Below the pieces are notes generated by a model that saw only the letters and a list, made by a program, of their open reading frames with translations, was not told where the DNA came from and searched no databases. Made by a program: the position numbers and the translations under genes. 64,000 nt of DNA from Streptomyces sp. NBC_01210 (GTDB lineage Bacteria > Actinomycetota > Actinomycetes > Streptomycetales > Streptomycetaceae), in the NCBI RefSeq assembly GCF_036010325.1, contig NZ_CP108549.1, positions 7,936,001 through 8,000,000 on the forward strand. Direction: 5' to 3'. Shown here piece after piece: positions 1 through 9,017 of this stretch (its first letter is position 1; each line of letters opens with the position of its first letter).

Positions 1-2
1 AG

Positions 3-1490
3 CATCTGCCCTGGGTCGCGCTGGACGCGGAAGGGGCTACGGAGGAGCGGGGCGAGGTGTACGGCGCCGCGCTCTGCTGGTCCGGGTCCTGGCGGATCTC
101 CGTGGCGCAGCTGCCCGACGGACTCGTACAGATCACCGGCGGAGCGGGCTACGACGACTCCGGGCTGCTGCGGCTCGCACCGGGCCAGTCGTACACCTCG
201 CCCGTCTTCGCCGGACTGTGGAGCGAAGGAGGGTTCGGGGGAGCCAGCAGGGCCTGGCACGCCTGGCAGCTGGCGCATGTGATCCCGGACGCCCAGGCTG
301 AGCGGCCGGTGCTCTACAACTCCTGGGAGGCCACCGGCTTCGACATTTCCGAGGAGCAGCAGCGGGCGCTCGCGCAGCGGGCCGCGGCCCTGGGCGTCGA
401 ACTGTTCGTGGTGGACGACGCGTGGTTCGGGCAGCGCACCAGCGATCGCGCCGGACTCGGCGACTGGACACCCAACGTCGAGCGCTTCCCGCGGGGGCTG
501 AAGCCGCTCGCAGACGAAGTGCACGCGCTGGGCATGCAGTTCGGGATCTGGGTCGAACCGGAGATGGTCAATGCCGACAGCGATCTCTATCGCGCGCACC
601 CCGACTGGGTGCAGCACCACCCGGGCCGGGCACGGACGGAGTTCCGCAACCAGCTCGTACTGAACCTCGCGCGCGAGGATGTACAGGCCTACCTCTGGGA
701 GCAGTTGGACGGACTGCTCGGCAGCGCGCCCATCGACTATGTGAAATGGGACTTCAACCGCTGCTTCACGGAAGCCGGCTGGCCCGGCGAGACATATCCG
801 CAGAAGCTGTGGGTCGAGCATGTGCAGGCGCTCTACGCACTCCTCGACCGGCTGCGCGCCGCGCATCCCTCGGTCGCCTTCGAGTCCTGCTCGGGCGGCG
901 GTGGCCGGATCGACCTCGGAATTCTGTCCCGGACCGACCAGGTGTGGACCTCCGACAACACCGATCCGCTGGACCGGCTCGCCATCCAGCAGGGCTTCAC
1001 CCAGCTGCACCCGGCACGGGTCATGGCGGCCTGGGTGACCGACAGTCCCAATGTCCAGCTCAACGGCCGCGTCAGCACGCTCCGCTTCCGCTTTGTGAGC
1101 GCCATGGCAGGAGTGCTCGGAGTCGGTGGCGATCTCACCGAGTGGAGCGCGGAGGAGCTCGCCGAGGCGCACGGCTGGGTGGAGCTCTACAAGAAGATCA
1201 GGCCGGTGGTTCAGCACGGCGAGCTGTACCGGCTGCGGGCGCCGGAGGGCGGACTGAGCGCCGTGCAGTACGTACGCGGTGACGAGAACGTCGTTCTCGC
1301 CTGGCTCCAGGCACAGCACTACGGCGAACAGCCGCCCAGGCTCAGGCTGCGCGGGCTCGATCCGGCAGCCGCGTACGAGTGCCTGGACACGGGCGTCGTG
1401 CACCGCGGATCCGTGCTCCTGCATCACGGGCTGCACACCGGGCTGACGGGCGACATGGACGCCACGGTGATCCGGCTGCGACGCCGCTGA
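3..1490 (+). CDS. Alpha-galactosidase, GH36 family (5' end outside window)
   Basis: Hydrolyses terminal alpha-1,6-galactosides such as melibiose or raffinose-type sugars. The reading frame is open to the left edge, so the N-terminal beta-supersandwich domain is mostly missing and only the (beta/alpha)8 barrel and C-terminal beta domain are seen. The retaining-mechanism motifs are present: KWDFNR, whose Asp (codon near 750) is the family nucleophile; SCSGGGGRID; and SDNTDPLDR, whose Asp (codon near 954) is the acid/base. VVDDAWFG and GIWVEPEMV are further GH36 substrate-pocket motifs. No signal peptide can be judged. The enzyme is followed by a long gene-free stretch, so it appears to be the last gene of its unit. 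Confidence 0.93.
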   Translation, partial: HLPWVALDAEGATEERGEVYGAALCWSGSWRISVAQLPDGLVQITGGAGYDDSGLLRLAPGQSYTSPVFAGLWSEGGFGGASRAWHAWQLAHVIPDAQAERPVLYNSWEATGFDISEEQQRALAQRAAALGVELFVVDDAWFGQRTSDRAGLGDWTPNVERFPRGLKPLADEVHALGMQFGIWVEPEMVNADSDLYRAHPDWVQHHPGRARTEFRNQLVLNLAREDVQAYLWEQLDGLLGSAPIDYVKWDFNRCFTEAGWPGETYPQKLWVEHVQALYALLDRLRAAHPSVAFESCSGGGGRIDLGILSRTDQVWTSDNTDPLDRLAIQQGFTQLHPARVMAAWVTDSPNVQLNGRVSTLRFRFVSAMAGVLGVGGDLTEWSAEELAEAHGWVELYKKIRPVVQHGELYRLRAPEGGLSAVQYVRGDENVVLAWLQAQHYGEQPPRLRLRGLDPAAAYECLDTGVVHRGSVLLHHGLHTGLTGDMDATVIRLRRR

Positions 1491-1849
1491 TTCCGCGCCG
1501 CTGGTGTGCCCCTCGGGCAAGAGCAGTGAGCCGCGGTGGGATTTCTCGCGACATGGCATGAATTGAGGGTAAGCAGGACTGCGGATCATAACTTGGCAAT
1601 CATCATTAAATGACGGGTCTGTCTGAATTGGGCGATTCGGGAGAATGTGCCCCGTCTCCAAGGCGGACGGTGCATGGCCGTGAGCGGGATCATATTCGTG
1701 ACGGTGTGTGGTGGGGCGGCAGGGGTGAATTCCGTTTCCGGGGCGGACGGCGAGGATCCTTGATTTACGGAGGGTTACGGGAATTTCGGGGCCGATATCA
1801 AAGGGATCATTGACGGGCGAAAGCGACAGCTTGTTCCGGTACGCCCATT
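1491..1849. other. Gene-free region upstream of the riboswitch
   Basis: No open frame here looks coding. The stretch around 1550-1640 is markedly AT-richer than its surroundings (for example ATCATCATTAAATGA near 1600), which fits a promoter region for the long leader of the LysM/M23 gene. I cannot place the -10 and -35 elements with confidence. Confidence 0.5.
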
Positions 1850-2050
1850 CGTTTACGGTCACGACCAATCCGGACGGAACGCCTAATCCTGCCGCCGACC
1901 GGAATTTCACCCACCCATGTGTGGCAGGAGCGGGGGACCCAGGTGATGTGCCGATTCCGGACTTCCGGACGGCTTGGGGTGAAGTCGCGCAACTGCGCGG
2001 CCGGGCATCTCCAGCCCGAACCCGACAGCTCACCTCGCCGGCGCCGGAGA
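1850..2050 (+). promoter_or_regulatory. c-di-AMP riboswitch (ydaO/yuaA type)
   Basis: The leader has the conserved blocks of the ydaO class in order: a CCTAATCCTGCCG-like 5' block near 1881, the GGGGGACCCA core near 1932, GGGGTGAAGTCGC near 1976, and the GACAGCTCACCTCG 3' block near 2023. This is the layout known upstream of Streptomyces cell-wall hydrolase genes such as rpfA. In that family c-di-AMP binding turns expression off. It ends about 10 bases before the ATG of a LysM/M23 endopeptidase, whose ribosome-binding site GGAGAGG (2045-2051) lies at the edge of the element. The assignment is by eye; a covariance-model search would settle the boundaries. Confidence 0.85.
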
Positions 2051-2060
2051 GGAATTCGCC

Positions 2061-3074
2061 ATGCCCAAGAAGGGTAAGCACCGCCGCCCCAAGGTCAGCC
2101 CGATCACGCGCGGATTCGTCGCCGCCGGTACGGGTGGCGCCGCCATCGCCCTGCCGCTGATAGGCGCCGCAGGCGCCCACGCGGCAGGAAAGGCCGCTCC
2201 GGCCGTGGCGCCGGAAAAGGCCGTGACCGCCGCCCCGTCCTCCCCCTTCTCCGCCGGGTCCGCCGCCGCGGCCCACGTGGCGCAGAAGAAGGCCTCTCCC
2301 ACCACGTACTCCGTCGTCCCCGGCGACTACCTGTCCAAGATCGCCGACGAGCACGGTGTCCCCGGCGGCTGGAAGAAGCTGTACCAGGACAACCGTGAGG
2401 CCGTCGGCGACAACCCGTCGCTGATCCACCCCGGCCTCAAGCTCACCCTCGGCGCGAAGTCGAAGGCGAAGGCGCCCGAAAAGTCGCAGCACCCGTCGAG
2501 CCCGGACCGGTCCTCGTCGAAGGCGTCCTCCTCGAAGGCGCCCTCGGGTTCCTCGGACTCGGGTTCCTCGGACTCGGGTTCCTCGGACTCGGGCTCGGTG
2601 GTGCAGTCCTCCGCCAAGTCCTCGTCCGGTGGCTCGGCAGGCGGCAACGCCGCGCAGACCAGCGCTTCCGGCTTCACCGCCCCCGTCGACGGCGCGACCG
2701 TCATCACCCCGTACCACCTCGCCGGCGCCATGTGGGCCAGCGGTTACCACACCGGTCTCGACTTCGCGGCGTCCACCGGCACGACCGTCAAGGCGGTCGG
2801 CCCGGGCACCGTCGTCTCCGCCGGCTGGGGCGGTGCGTACGGCAACCAGATCGTCATCCAGCAGAGCGACGGCACCTACTCGCAGTACGCCCACCTCTCC
2901 GCCCTCTCCGTCACCTCCGGCCAGAGCGTGAGCGGCGGCCAGCAGATCGGCCTCTCCGGCACCACCGGCAACTCCACTGGCCCGCACCTGCACTTCGAGA
3001 TCCGCACCGGCCCCGGCTACGGCTCGGACATCGACCCGCTGGCCTACCTGCGTCAGCACGGCGTCTCCATCTGA
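2061..3074 (+). CDS. Secreted LysM and M23 peptidoglycan endopeptidase
   Basis: A predicted zinc endopeptidase that cuts peptide cross-bridges in the cell wall during growth or spore germination. The order is an N-terminal basic and hydrophobic export signal (about 1-43), a LysM peptidoglycan-binding domain (about 81-131, TTYSVVPGDYLSKIA), a Ser/Gly/Asp linker with three copies of GSSDS (about 150-200), and a lysostaphin-type M23 domain (about 205-337). Zinc and catalytic residues are visible in HTGLDF (His230, Asp234), YAHLS (His278) and GPHLHFEI (His309, His311). The start is fixed by the GGAGAGG site and the preceding c-di-AMP riboswitch, which is the likely controller. Confidence 0.95.
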   Translation: MPKKGKHRRPKVSPITRGFVAAGTGGAAIALPLIGAAGAHAAGKAAPAVAPEKAVTAAPSSPFSAGSAAAAHVAQKKASPTTYSVVPGDYLSKIADEHGVPGGWKKLYQDNREAVGDNPSLIHPGLKLTLGAKSKAKAPEKSQHPSSPDRSSSKASSSKAPSGSSDSGSSDSGSSDSGSVVQSSAKSSSGGSAGGNAAQTSASGFTAPVDGATVITPYHLAGAMWASGYHTGLDFAASTGTTVKAVGPGTVVSAGWGGAYGNQIVIQQSDGTYSQYAHLSALSVTSGQSVSGGQQIGLSGTTGNSTGPHLHFEIRTGPGYGSDIDPLAYLRQHGVSI

Positions 3075-3101
3075 TCCGTCCGACGCACGCAGTGCCCCGT
3101 C

Positions 3102-3136
3102 CTCCCCTCGTGCCGCCGCCCGCGGCGCGGGGGGAG
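3102..3136 (+). terminator. GC-rich hairpin after the LysM/M23 gene
   Basis: CTCCCC (3102) pairs with GGGGAG (3131), enclosing an inner GCCGC/GCGGC stem. It lies 28 bases after the stop codon and has no T-tract, as is common in Streptomyces. Confidence 0.55.
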
Positions 3137-3244
3137 TCGGCGTATTCCGGGTTGGACGAATCTTGACCGGTGGGATACATCACGCCTCGTCAACCCCTCC
3201 TTACGGTCGCGTAGGTCACATCCGTAAGGGAAAAATGAGGTCTC

Positions 3245-4036
3245 GTGGCAGACGATTCGAGAACAGAGGACAGTGGCGTATTCGGGTCGTACGCGGCGAT
3301 CGGTGACAGTTTCACGGAGGGCGTCGGAGACCCGGGCCCCGACGGGACGTACGTCGGCTGGGCGGACCGGTTCGCGGTCCTGCTCGACGACCGAATGCCG
3401 GAGCACACCTTCCGGTACGCCAACCTCGCCGTACGCGGCCGTCTCCTCGACCAGATCGTCGAGGAACAGGTGCCGCGGGCAAAGGAACTCGCCCCGGATC
3501 TGGTGACCTTCTGCGCCGGCGGCAATGACATCATCCGGCCCGGCAGCAACCCCGACGACGTGGCCGAGCGCTTCGAGCGGGCCGTCGCCGACCTCGCCGG
3601 CTCGGTCGGCACCGTCATGGTGACCACCGGCTTCGACACCCGCGGAGTGCCGGTACTGCGCCATCTGCGCGGCAAGATCGCCACGTACACCGCGCATGTA
3701 CGGGCCATCGCTGACCGTTACGACTGCCCCGTACTCGACCTGTGGTCGCTCAAGTCCATCCAGGAGAGGCGGGCTTGGGACGCCGACCGGCTGCATCTGT
3801 CGCCCGAGGGCCACACCAGGGTCGCACTGCGTGCCGCCCAGGTGCTCGGACTCGAGGTGCCCGCCGACCCCGACCAGGCGTGGCCGCCCCTGCCGCCGCG
3901 CGGACCGCTCGAGGTGCGCCGCGACGACATCAACTGGGCGCGCGAGCACCTGGTGCCGTGGATCGGGCGACGGCTGCGCGGTGAGAGCTCCGGCGACCAT
4001 GTCGAGGCCAAGCGCCCGAATCTGCTGCCCCTGTAA
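3245..4036 (+). CDS. SGNH/GDSL-family hydrolase
   Basis: A 263-residue esterase/lipase-like hydrolase of the SGNH fold. Block I is GDSFTEGVGD, with nucleophile Ser22. Block III, GGND, lies within CAGGNDI. Block V is DRLHLSPEGH, with the catalytic Asp and His. There is no signal peptide, so it is probably cytoplasmic. Substrate cannot be told from sequence. The start is a GTG with weak AAAAATGAGG-like upstream sequence. An SDR relic follows 17 bases downstream. Confidence 0.9.
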   Translation: MADDSRTEDSGVFGSYAAIGDSFTEGVGDPGPDGTYVGWADRFAVLLDDRMPEHTFRYANLAVRGRLLDQIVEEQVPRAKELAPDLVTFCAGGNDIIRPGSNPDDVAERFERAVADLAGSVGTVMVTTGFDTRGVPVLRHLRGKIATYTAHVRAIADRYDCPVLDLWSLKSIQERRAWDADRLHLSPEGHTRVALRAAQVLGLEVPADPDQAWPPLPPRGPLEVRRDDINWAREHLVPWIGRRLRGESSGDHVEAKRPNLLPL

Positions 4037-4053
4037 CAGCGGATGGTTGGGGC

Positions 4054-4562
4054 GTGGCAGACCTGCCCCGGCTGACCGGGCGTACGGCCCTGGTCACCGG
4101 TGCCACCCGCGGGATCGGCTTCGCGGTCGCCACGGGACTCGCCGGATCCCGAGCGCGGCTGCTGCCCGGGCTCCTCGACCTCCGGGCGGCCGGGTCGTCA
4201 CCGTCACCAGCATGGCGCAGAGCAGTGCCCGCCTCGACTTCGCCGATCTGCAGAGCGAACATCGCTATGACGCCTGCCACGGGCGGGCCGCCGCCGCGGG
4301 GTCACCCGGATCGTCAACTTCGCAGTGCGCACCTTCGGTTCGGACGCGGCAGGCGGCGCGCTGCCGGTGCTGCGGGCCGCCTGCCGCCCCGGAGGCGCGG
4401 CCCGGCGAGTACTACGGCCCGTCCGGTCTCGGCTCCTTCAAGCGCTCGCCGCAGCGGACCGCGTTCTCCGCGCGGGCTGCAGGATCCCGCGGTCGCGTGC
4501 CGGTTGTGGCAGGAGTCGGCGAGGCTGACAGGGATCGCCTTCCCCGCCCGTACGACGGCTGA
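4054..4562 (+). pseudogene. Degraded short-chain dehydrogenase (SDR)
   Basis: The start reads as an intact SDR N-terminus with the cofactor motif TGATRGIG, but the frame then breaks. After about 35 codons the sequence jumps to what is normally residue 125 or so (ARLLPGLLDL), shifts frame, and continues as GGRVVTVTSMAQSSARLDFA in another frame. Later pieces GGALPVLRAAC, GEYYGPSGLGSF and LQDPAVACRLWQESARL match the C-terminal part of the large SDRs of about 310 residues but lie in different frames. The YxxxK active-site region is gone. I read this as one SDR gene reduced to about 510 bases by several deletions and frameshifts. Confidence 0.8.
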
Positions 4563-4588
4563 GGCACAGCGGCGTACGAACCGGTGCG

Positions 4589-5542
4589 TCAGACCACGGC
4601 CGACGACAGGAGTTCGGCCGGTCCGATCAGCGCCGTACTGCCCTCGCCCGTACAGGCATGGGCGCCGGCCACCGCGCCCAGCCTCGCGCTCTCCTCCAGG
4701 TCGCGGCCCGACAACTGCCCGAACAGAAAGCCGCAGACATAGGCGTCACCCGCGCCGTTGGAGTCCACCACCGGAGCGGGCGGGGCGACTGCCGGGACCG
4801 GGCGCGGGGTGGATCCGCCGTCGCGGCTGAGGAGGTACGAGCCACCGGCACCCGCCGTCGCGACCACCGCCTGGGCGCGACCGTCGCGCAGGATCTCCCG
4901 CATCACCGATGCTATTCGCTCGCCCGCGCCCGCCGTGCTGAGGAAGACCAGGTCCGAGCGGAGCGCGAACTCCCGTTGGTGCTCCGCCAGTCCGTCCCAG
5001 TCGTGCAGATCGGTGGAGACCGGCACGCCCAGCGCTTCGATGTCGTCGTAGAGGAACCGCGCGAAGTTCATGATCGAGAGATGGATGTGGCGAGCACGCT
5101 GCAGATGGGGGAGGTAGAAGTCGCGCGGCATCCGCAGCCCGTCGGGATCGCGGGCATCGTAGAAGGACATCCGGCGGCCCGCGGGATCGACGAGGTTGAC
5201 CGCGCGCCGCGTCCCGGCCGGGGAGATCAAGGACTCGAAATCCACGCCGCCCGCGGCGAGTTGTTCCCGGACCAGACGGCCCGGCCAGTCATCGCCGATG
5301 TAGTCGAGGAGGGTGGCATTCAGCCCGAGGGCCCGGCAGCCCAGGGCGACATTGCCACCGGTGTGGCCCGGCCATTCACGGATCGGGCCGACGCCGACAG
5401 AGTCCGCGAGCGGGACCGGCAGGGCGTCGACGCGGACGACCGTGTCCACCCCGGTGCCGCCGACCACCAGCACATCGGGTGGGAGGCGATCCGTCGGCTG
5501 CTCGGGCTGCTGAAACGTCTGGTGCTGCGACTGGTGAGACAC
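4589..5542 (-). CDS. PfkB-family carbohydrate kinase
   Basis: A 317-residue ribokinase-fold sugar or nucleoside kinase. The family glycine pair lies in GHTGGNVALG near residue 60, and the C-terminal signature SNGAGDAYVCGFLFG carries the anion-hole glycines and catalytic Asp. The N-terminal 25 residues are Gln/Pro-rich and lie outside the fold, so a start inside this stretch is possible. It lies 42 bases downstream of a TetR gene on the same strand, so co-transcription is likely. Substrate is not determined. Confidence 0.9.
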   Translation of the reverse strand: MSHQSQHQTFQQPEQPTDRLPPDVLVVGGTGVDTVVRVDALPVPLADSVGVGPIREWPGHTGGNVALGCRALGLNATLLDYIGDDWPGRLVREQLAAGGVDFESLISPAGTRRAVNLVDPAGRRMSFYDARDPDGLRMPRDFYLPHLQRARHIHLSIMNFARFLYDDIEALGVPVSTDLHDWDGLAEHQREFALRSDLVFLSTAGAGERIASVMREILRDGRAQAVVATAGAGGSYLLSRDGGSTPRPVPAVAPPAPVVDSNGAGDAYVCGFLFGQLSGRDLEESARLGAVAGAHACTGEGSTALIGPAELLSSAVV

Positions 5543-5584
5543 AGTTGCCCAGTATGGGGGCTGCGGGCCCGCCCGTTCCGGCGT

Positions 5585-6205
5585 TCAGCGTGCGGCGGCG
5601 GTCAGTGCGTCACGGTGGACACCGAGCTCACGGGCGAGCGCGTCGTCCGTCCACTCCAGCATCGCGGCGCGCGACAGCGACCCCGCGTACGAGGTCATCT
5701 GCACGGCGAGCCCGTCCAGAAACGCCGTCAGCCGCCAGGCCGTCGCCGCCGGGTCCTCGCACGGGAACTCGCCCGCCGCCGCACCTTCCGCGATGACCTC
5801 GGTCAGAGCCGCCTTCCACTGCTGGTCCAGATCTCGGGCGACGTCCCGCAGCGCCGGCTCGCGCAGGGCGGCCGCCCAGCCCTCGATCCACAGCCGCCAG
5901 CCCTTGGCCTGCCCGGTCGGCGCGTACCAGCGGACCGCGGCGCGCAACCGGCGCAGGGCGGTGGTCCGGCGGCCCAGCAACTTGCGCAGATGCGCGAGGT
6001 CACCGTCGGCGGCGTAGGTGAAGGCGGCCGCGACGAGCTTCTCCTTGGTCGAGAAGTGGTAGAGCACCAGGGCATTGCTCACACCGAGCGCCGACGCGAC
6101 ATCGGCGATCCGCACGGCCGCCACACCGTGTTCCTCGATCTGCTCGACGGCAGCACGAAGCAGCTCTTCCCGCCGCTCCGTCACGCTCAACCGGACTCTT
6201 GTCAC
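5585..6205 (-). CDS. TetR-family transcriptional regulator
   Basis: A 206-residue repressor. The N-terminal helix-turn-helix spans about residues 8-55, with ADVASALGVSNALVLYHF as recognition region. The C-terminal ligand domain is variable. It lies downstream of the Glu/Leu/Phe/Val-type dehydrogenase and upstream of the PfkB kinase on the same strand. Its target is not evident. Confidence 0.9.
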   Translation of the reverse strand: MTRVRLSVTERREELLRAAVEQIEEHGVAAVRIADVASALGVSNALVLYHFSTKEKLVAAAFTYAADGDLAHLRKLLGRRTTALRRLRAAVRWYAPTGQAKGWRLWIEGWAAALREPALRDVARDLDQQWKAALTEVIAEGAAAGEFPCEDPAATAWRLTAFLDGLAVQMTSYAGSLSRAAMLEWTDDALARELGVHRDALTAAAR

Positions 6206-6322
6206 GTCGTCACCCTACACAGGCGATCTTGAGCCCGGACGCGGGTCCAACCGGCCGTTCTCAGTGCGTTCCGCGGACGACGGCGACCCACCCCGGGGCG
6301 GCGAGGATGTCGGGCCAAGCCG

Positions 6323-7501
6323 TCATCTGTACCAGCCGTAGCGCTCGGCGATAACCGGCAGCCGGTCGGCGACGATCGCGTGCGCGGCGGCCCGCGCCGT
6401 GGTCCCGTCCGCCTCCGCGCGCGCCAGCATCTGGCCGATCAGCGCGCGCATCGAGTGACGGGTGTACGCGAACGCCTCGTCCGCGTCGGCGCCGATGTCC
6501 CCGAACAGAGTCCACCACCACCAGGCATTCGTACCGGAGTTGACGACGACGTCCGGCAGTACCGTGATGCCGCGCCGCGCGAGCAGTTCCTCGGCATCCG
6601 GCAGCACCGGCATGTTCGCCGCCTCGACGATCCAACGCGCGGTGATCTGCGCCTGGTTGGCGGTGTCCACTGCGTACGAGACCGCGGCAGGCACCAGTAC
6701 CTCCGCGTCGACCGACAGCCACGCGTCGTCGGACAGCTCCAGATCGTCCGGCCGCAGCGCCGCACGGTCGACCGTCCCGTACGAGTCACGGGCCGCGAGC
6801 AGCGCATCGACATCGAGCCCGGCCGGATTGGCGACGGTGCCCTTGACGTCGGCGACGGCGACGATCTTCAGCCCGGCGCGGGCGAGGAACCGGGCCGTCG
6901 CGCCACCCATCGTGCCAAGACCCTGGACGGAGACCCGGGTCCCCTCGTACGCCACGCCCGCCCGGTCCAGCGCGACCAGCACCGACTCGGCGACACCGCA
7001 GCCGCCGACGAGCTCGTCGAGCCCGATGCCGTCCACCTCGACGGCGAACGCGTCCGCGAGCCGACGGCGCGCCGTCGCCTCGTCGTCCAGCAGCGGATAG
7101 ACGGCCTGGATGGAGGAGACCAGACCGGCCTCGGCCGCGGCCCTGTCGACGATGTCCTGGGTCAGCCCGAGGTCCTCGCCGGTGGTCCACATATTCTCGA
7201 TGTACGGGCGTACGGCGCGCAGATAGCGGACCAGGATCCCGTACGCCCGCGGGTCCTGCGGGTCGCAGTCGATACCGCCCTTGGCGCCGCCGAGCGGGAT
7301 GTACCGGCCCTTCGGGTTGTAGTGGAGGGCCTCCTTCATCGTCATCCCGCGGGCCAGCCCGGCCACCTCGTCCAGCGTGCAGCCCTCGCGCATCCGCAGG
7401 CCCCCGCTGGAGACCCCGCGCACCAGCCGGTCGATCACCAGATGGCCCTCGCGGCCGGTGACATGGTCGGTCCAGCTGAGCGACAGCAGCGGAGTGGTCA
7501 T
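6323..7501 (-). CDS. Glu/Leu/Phe/Val-family dehydrogenase
   Basis: A 392-residue NAD(P)-dependent amino-acid dehydrogenase family member. The substrate region has the catalytic-Lys motif PLGGAKGGIDCDP, the Rossmann glycine motif reads VQGLGTMGGATA near residue 200, and the distal signature VVVNSGTNAWWWW is typical of a Streptomyces subgroup. It catalyses reversible oxidative deamination; the preferred amino acid cannot be read from sequence. Upstream, ACTG-N6-CAGT near 7582-7595 is a possible operator dyad. The gene is well conserved and intact. Confidence 0.9.
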   Translation of the reverse strand: MTTPLLSLSWTDHVTGREGHLVIDRLVRGVSSGGLRMREGCTLDEVAGLARGMTMKEALHYNPKGRYIPLGGAKGGIDCDPQDPRAYGILVRYLRAVRPYIENMWTTGEDLGLTQDIVDRAAAEAGLVSSIQAVYPLLDDEATARRRLADAFAVEVDGIGLDELVGGCGVAESVLVALDRAGVAYEGTRVSVQGLGTMGGATARFLARAGLKIVAVADVKGTVANPAGLDVDALLAARDSYGTVDRAALRPDDLELSDDAWLSVDAEVLVPAAVSYAVDTANQAQITARWIVEAANMPVLPDAEELLARRGITVLPDVVVNSGTNAWWWWTLFGDIGADADEAFAYTRHSMRALIGQMLARAEADGTTARAAAHAIVADRLPVIAERYGWYR

Positions 7502-7674
7502 CTGGCGGTCTCCTCGGGAACGGTGATCACGGTGGGGCCGGGGACAGCAACCGCCCGCGCTCGTGGCCGGATCACAGACTAACTGAATCGCCAGTCAATA
7601 TCTGGAGCTGGGAGCTCCCCCGTCAACATGATCGTCAACAAGGTTTGCCGGCCGGTGGTCGCGTAGCACGCGGC

Positions 7675-8243
7675 TCAGCCGGCGGCGGTCCCCGGACGTG
7701 CCGGAATGTCGCAGTGGTCCTTGAAGCCCTGGCTGGTCAGACCCAGTGCGGCGTTCATCCGCGAGCGCAGGTTCTCCACCGCCACCATCGCGGTCAGCTC
7801 GACGAACGCGGCCTCGCCGAGGGCGGTGAGCAGCCGGGCCGCCGACTCGTCCCCGACCTCCGGGGGATTGGCGGTCATGGCCTCCGCGTACCCCATGACA
7901 TCGCGTTCCAGCGGGGTGTAGACGGTGCTGTCGCGCCACATCGGTACATCGCGCAGCTTGCGGACGTCCATGCCGCGGCCCTGGCTCTCCCAGTGGCCGA
8001 AGTCCATGCACCAGCTGCACCCGATCGAGGCCGCCGAGGCCATCACCGCCAGCGCCTTCAGGCCGGGGTCGAGCTCCTTCCACTTGGCCACCGACAGCTC
8101 GAAACGCAGATCGGTCCACAGCACCCGGGGTTGTGGGCCAGCGCCCTCGCGGGATCGAGGACCTTTCCGTATGTGCGCTTGCAGTACCACTCCACCGCGC
8201 GGAACAGGAGCGAGCGGCGTGGGGTGAGCGGAATACGGGCCAT
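7675..8243 (-). pseudogene. AhpD-like carboxymuconolactone decarboxylase family protein, frameshifted
   Basis: The N-terminus MARIPLTPRRSLLFRAVEWY starts at 8243 and runs in frame to about AHNP. The rest (RVLWTDLRFELSVAKWKE onward, with the redox motif CSWC) continues one frame over to the stop at 7675. The break is in the CCCGGGG run at 8124-8130, where one extra G on the plus strand would restore a single protein of about 190 residues. Members are peroxidase-like (AhpD fold) with a CxxC active site. This is either a real one-base deletion or a consensus error. A PPOX-fold gene is divergently transcribed. Confidence 0.8.
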
Positions 8244-8363
8244 GACGGGCCTCCTGAAGGTGTGGACGACGTCCTTTCACGCGTACGACGGACCGGGTAC
8301 CCCGGGGTGTGACATCGGGAGGGAAAGATCTTCAGGAACACCCGTGAGAGGTGAGACGTTGCT

Positions 8364-8846
8364 GTGGTCATGACGGACATCGACGCATCGCAGGATCCCC
8401 GGCAGGATCCGCAGAGGGACGCTCAGCAGGAAGCGCTGCTGAGGCTGGTCGCCGAGTGCGACGGAGGGGTGCTGGTCACGCTCAAGCGGGACGGCAGGCC
8501 CCAGCTCTCCAATGTGAAGCACGCGTACTACCCCGACGAGCGGACCATCCGGGTGTCCGTCACCGATGACCGGGCCAAGACCAGGAACCTGCGCCGCGAC
8601 CCGCGCGCCGGATACCACGTCACCAGCGACGACCGCTGGGCATGGACCGTCGTCGAGGGCACCGCGGAGCTCTCCCCGGTCGCGGCCGACCCGCACGACG
8701 CCACCGTCGAAGAGCTGATCACCCTCTACCGGGACGTCGTGGGTGAACACCAGGACTGGGACGACTACCGGCGTTCGATGGTCCGCGACAAGCGTCTTGT
8801 GCTGCGGCTGCGCATCGAACGGGCCTACGGCCAGCCGCGCGGCTGA
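8364..8846 (+). CDS. PPOX-class, probably F420-dependent, FMN-binding-fold protein
   Basis: A 160-residue split-barrel protein of the pyridoxamine 5'-phosphate oxidase-like superfamily, which in actinobacteria often uses F420. The fold signature runs GGVLVTLKRDGRPQLSNVKHA, then KTRNLRRDPRAGYHV, then the C-terminal RDKRLVLRLRIERAYG. The GTG at 8364 is preferred because the GAGAGGTGAG site ends 9 bases before it; an ATG at 8370 is the alternative. It is divergent from the frameshifted AhpD-like gene. Confidence 0.88.
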   Translation: MVMTDIDASQDPRQDPQRDAQQEALLRLVAECDGGVLVTLKRDGRPQLSNVKHAYYPDERTIRVSVTDDRAKTRNLRRDPRAGYHVTSDDRWAWTVVEGTAELSPVAADPHDATVEELITLYRDVVGEHQDWDDYRRSMVRDKRLVLRLRIERAYGQPRG

Positions 8847-9017
8847 GTCGGTCATGCCGCCCGCGCTTCGGCCCCGGCCGCGAAACCGGCGATGGCCGGT
8901 CCGGGACAGCGACGTCAAGTCCCGGGAAACCGGCGACGCCGAGTCCCGTAACGGGCCCGTTCCCGTCCTGTCGTACCCCCCGCTCATAATGAAAAGACAC
9001 CGACATCAGGAGGTGCC

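Noticed and set aside
4658..6232. 524-codon plus-strand open frame across the PfkB and TetR genes
   Set aside because: Both minus-strand genes have clear family motifs; the plus-strand translation has none and crosses their intergenic region.
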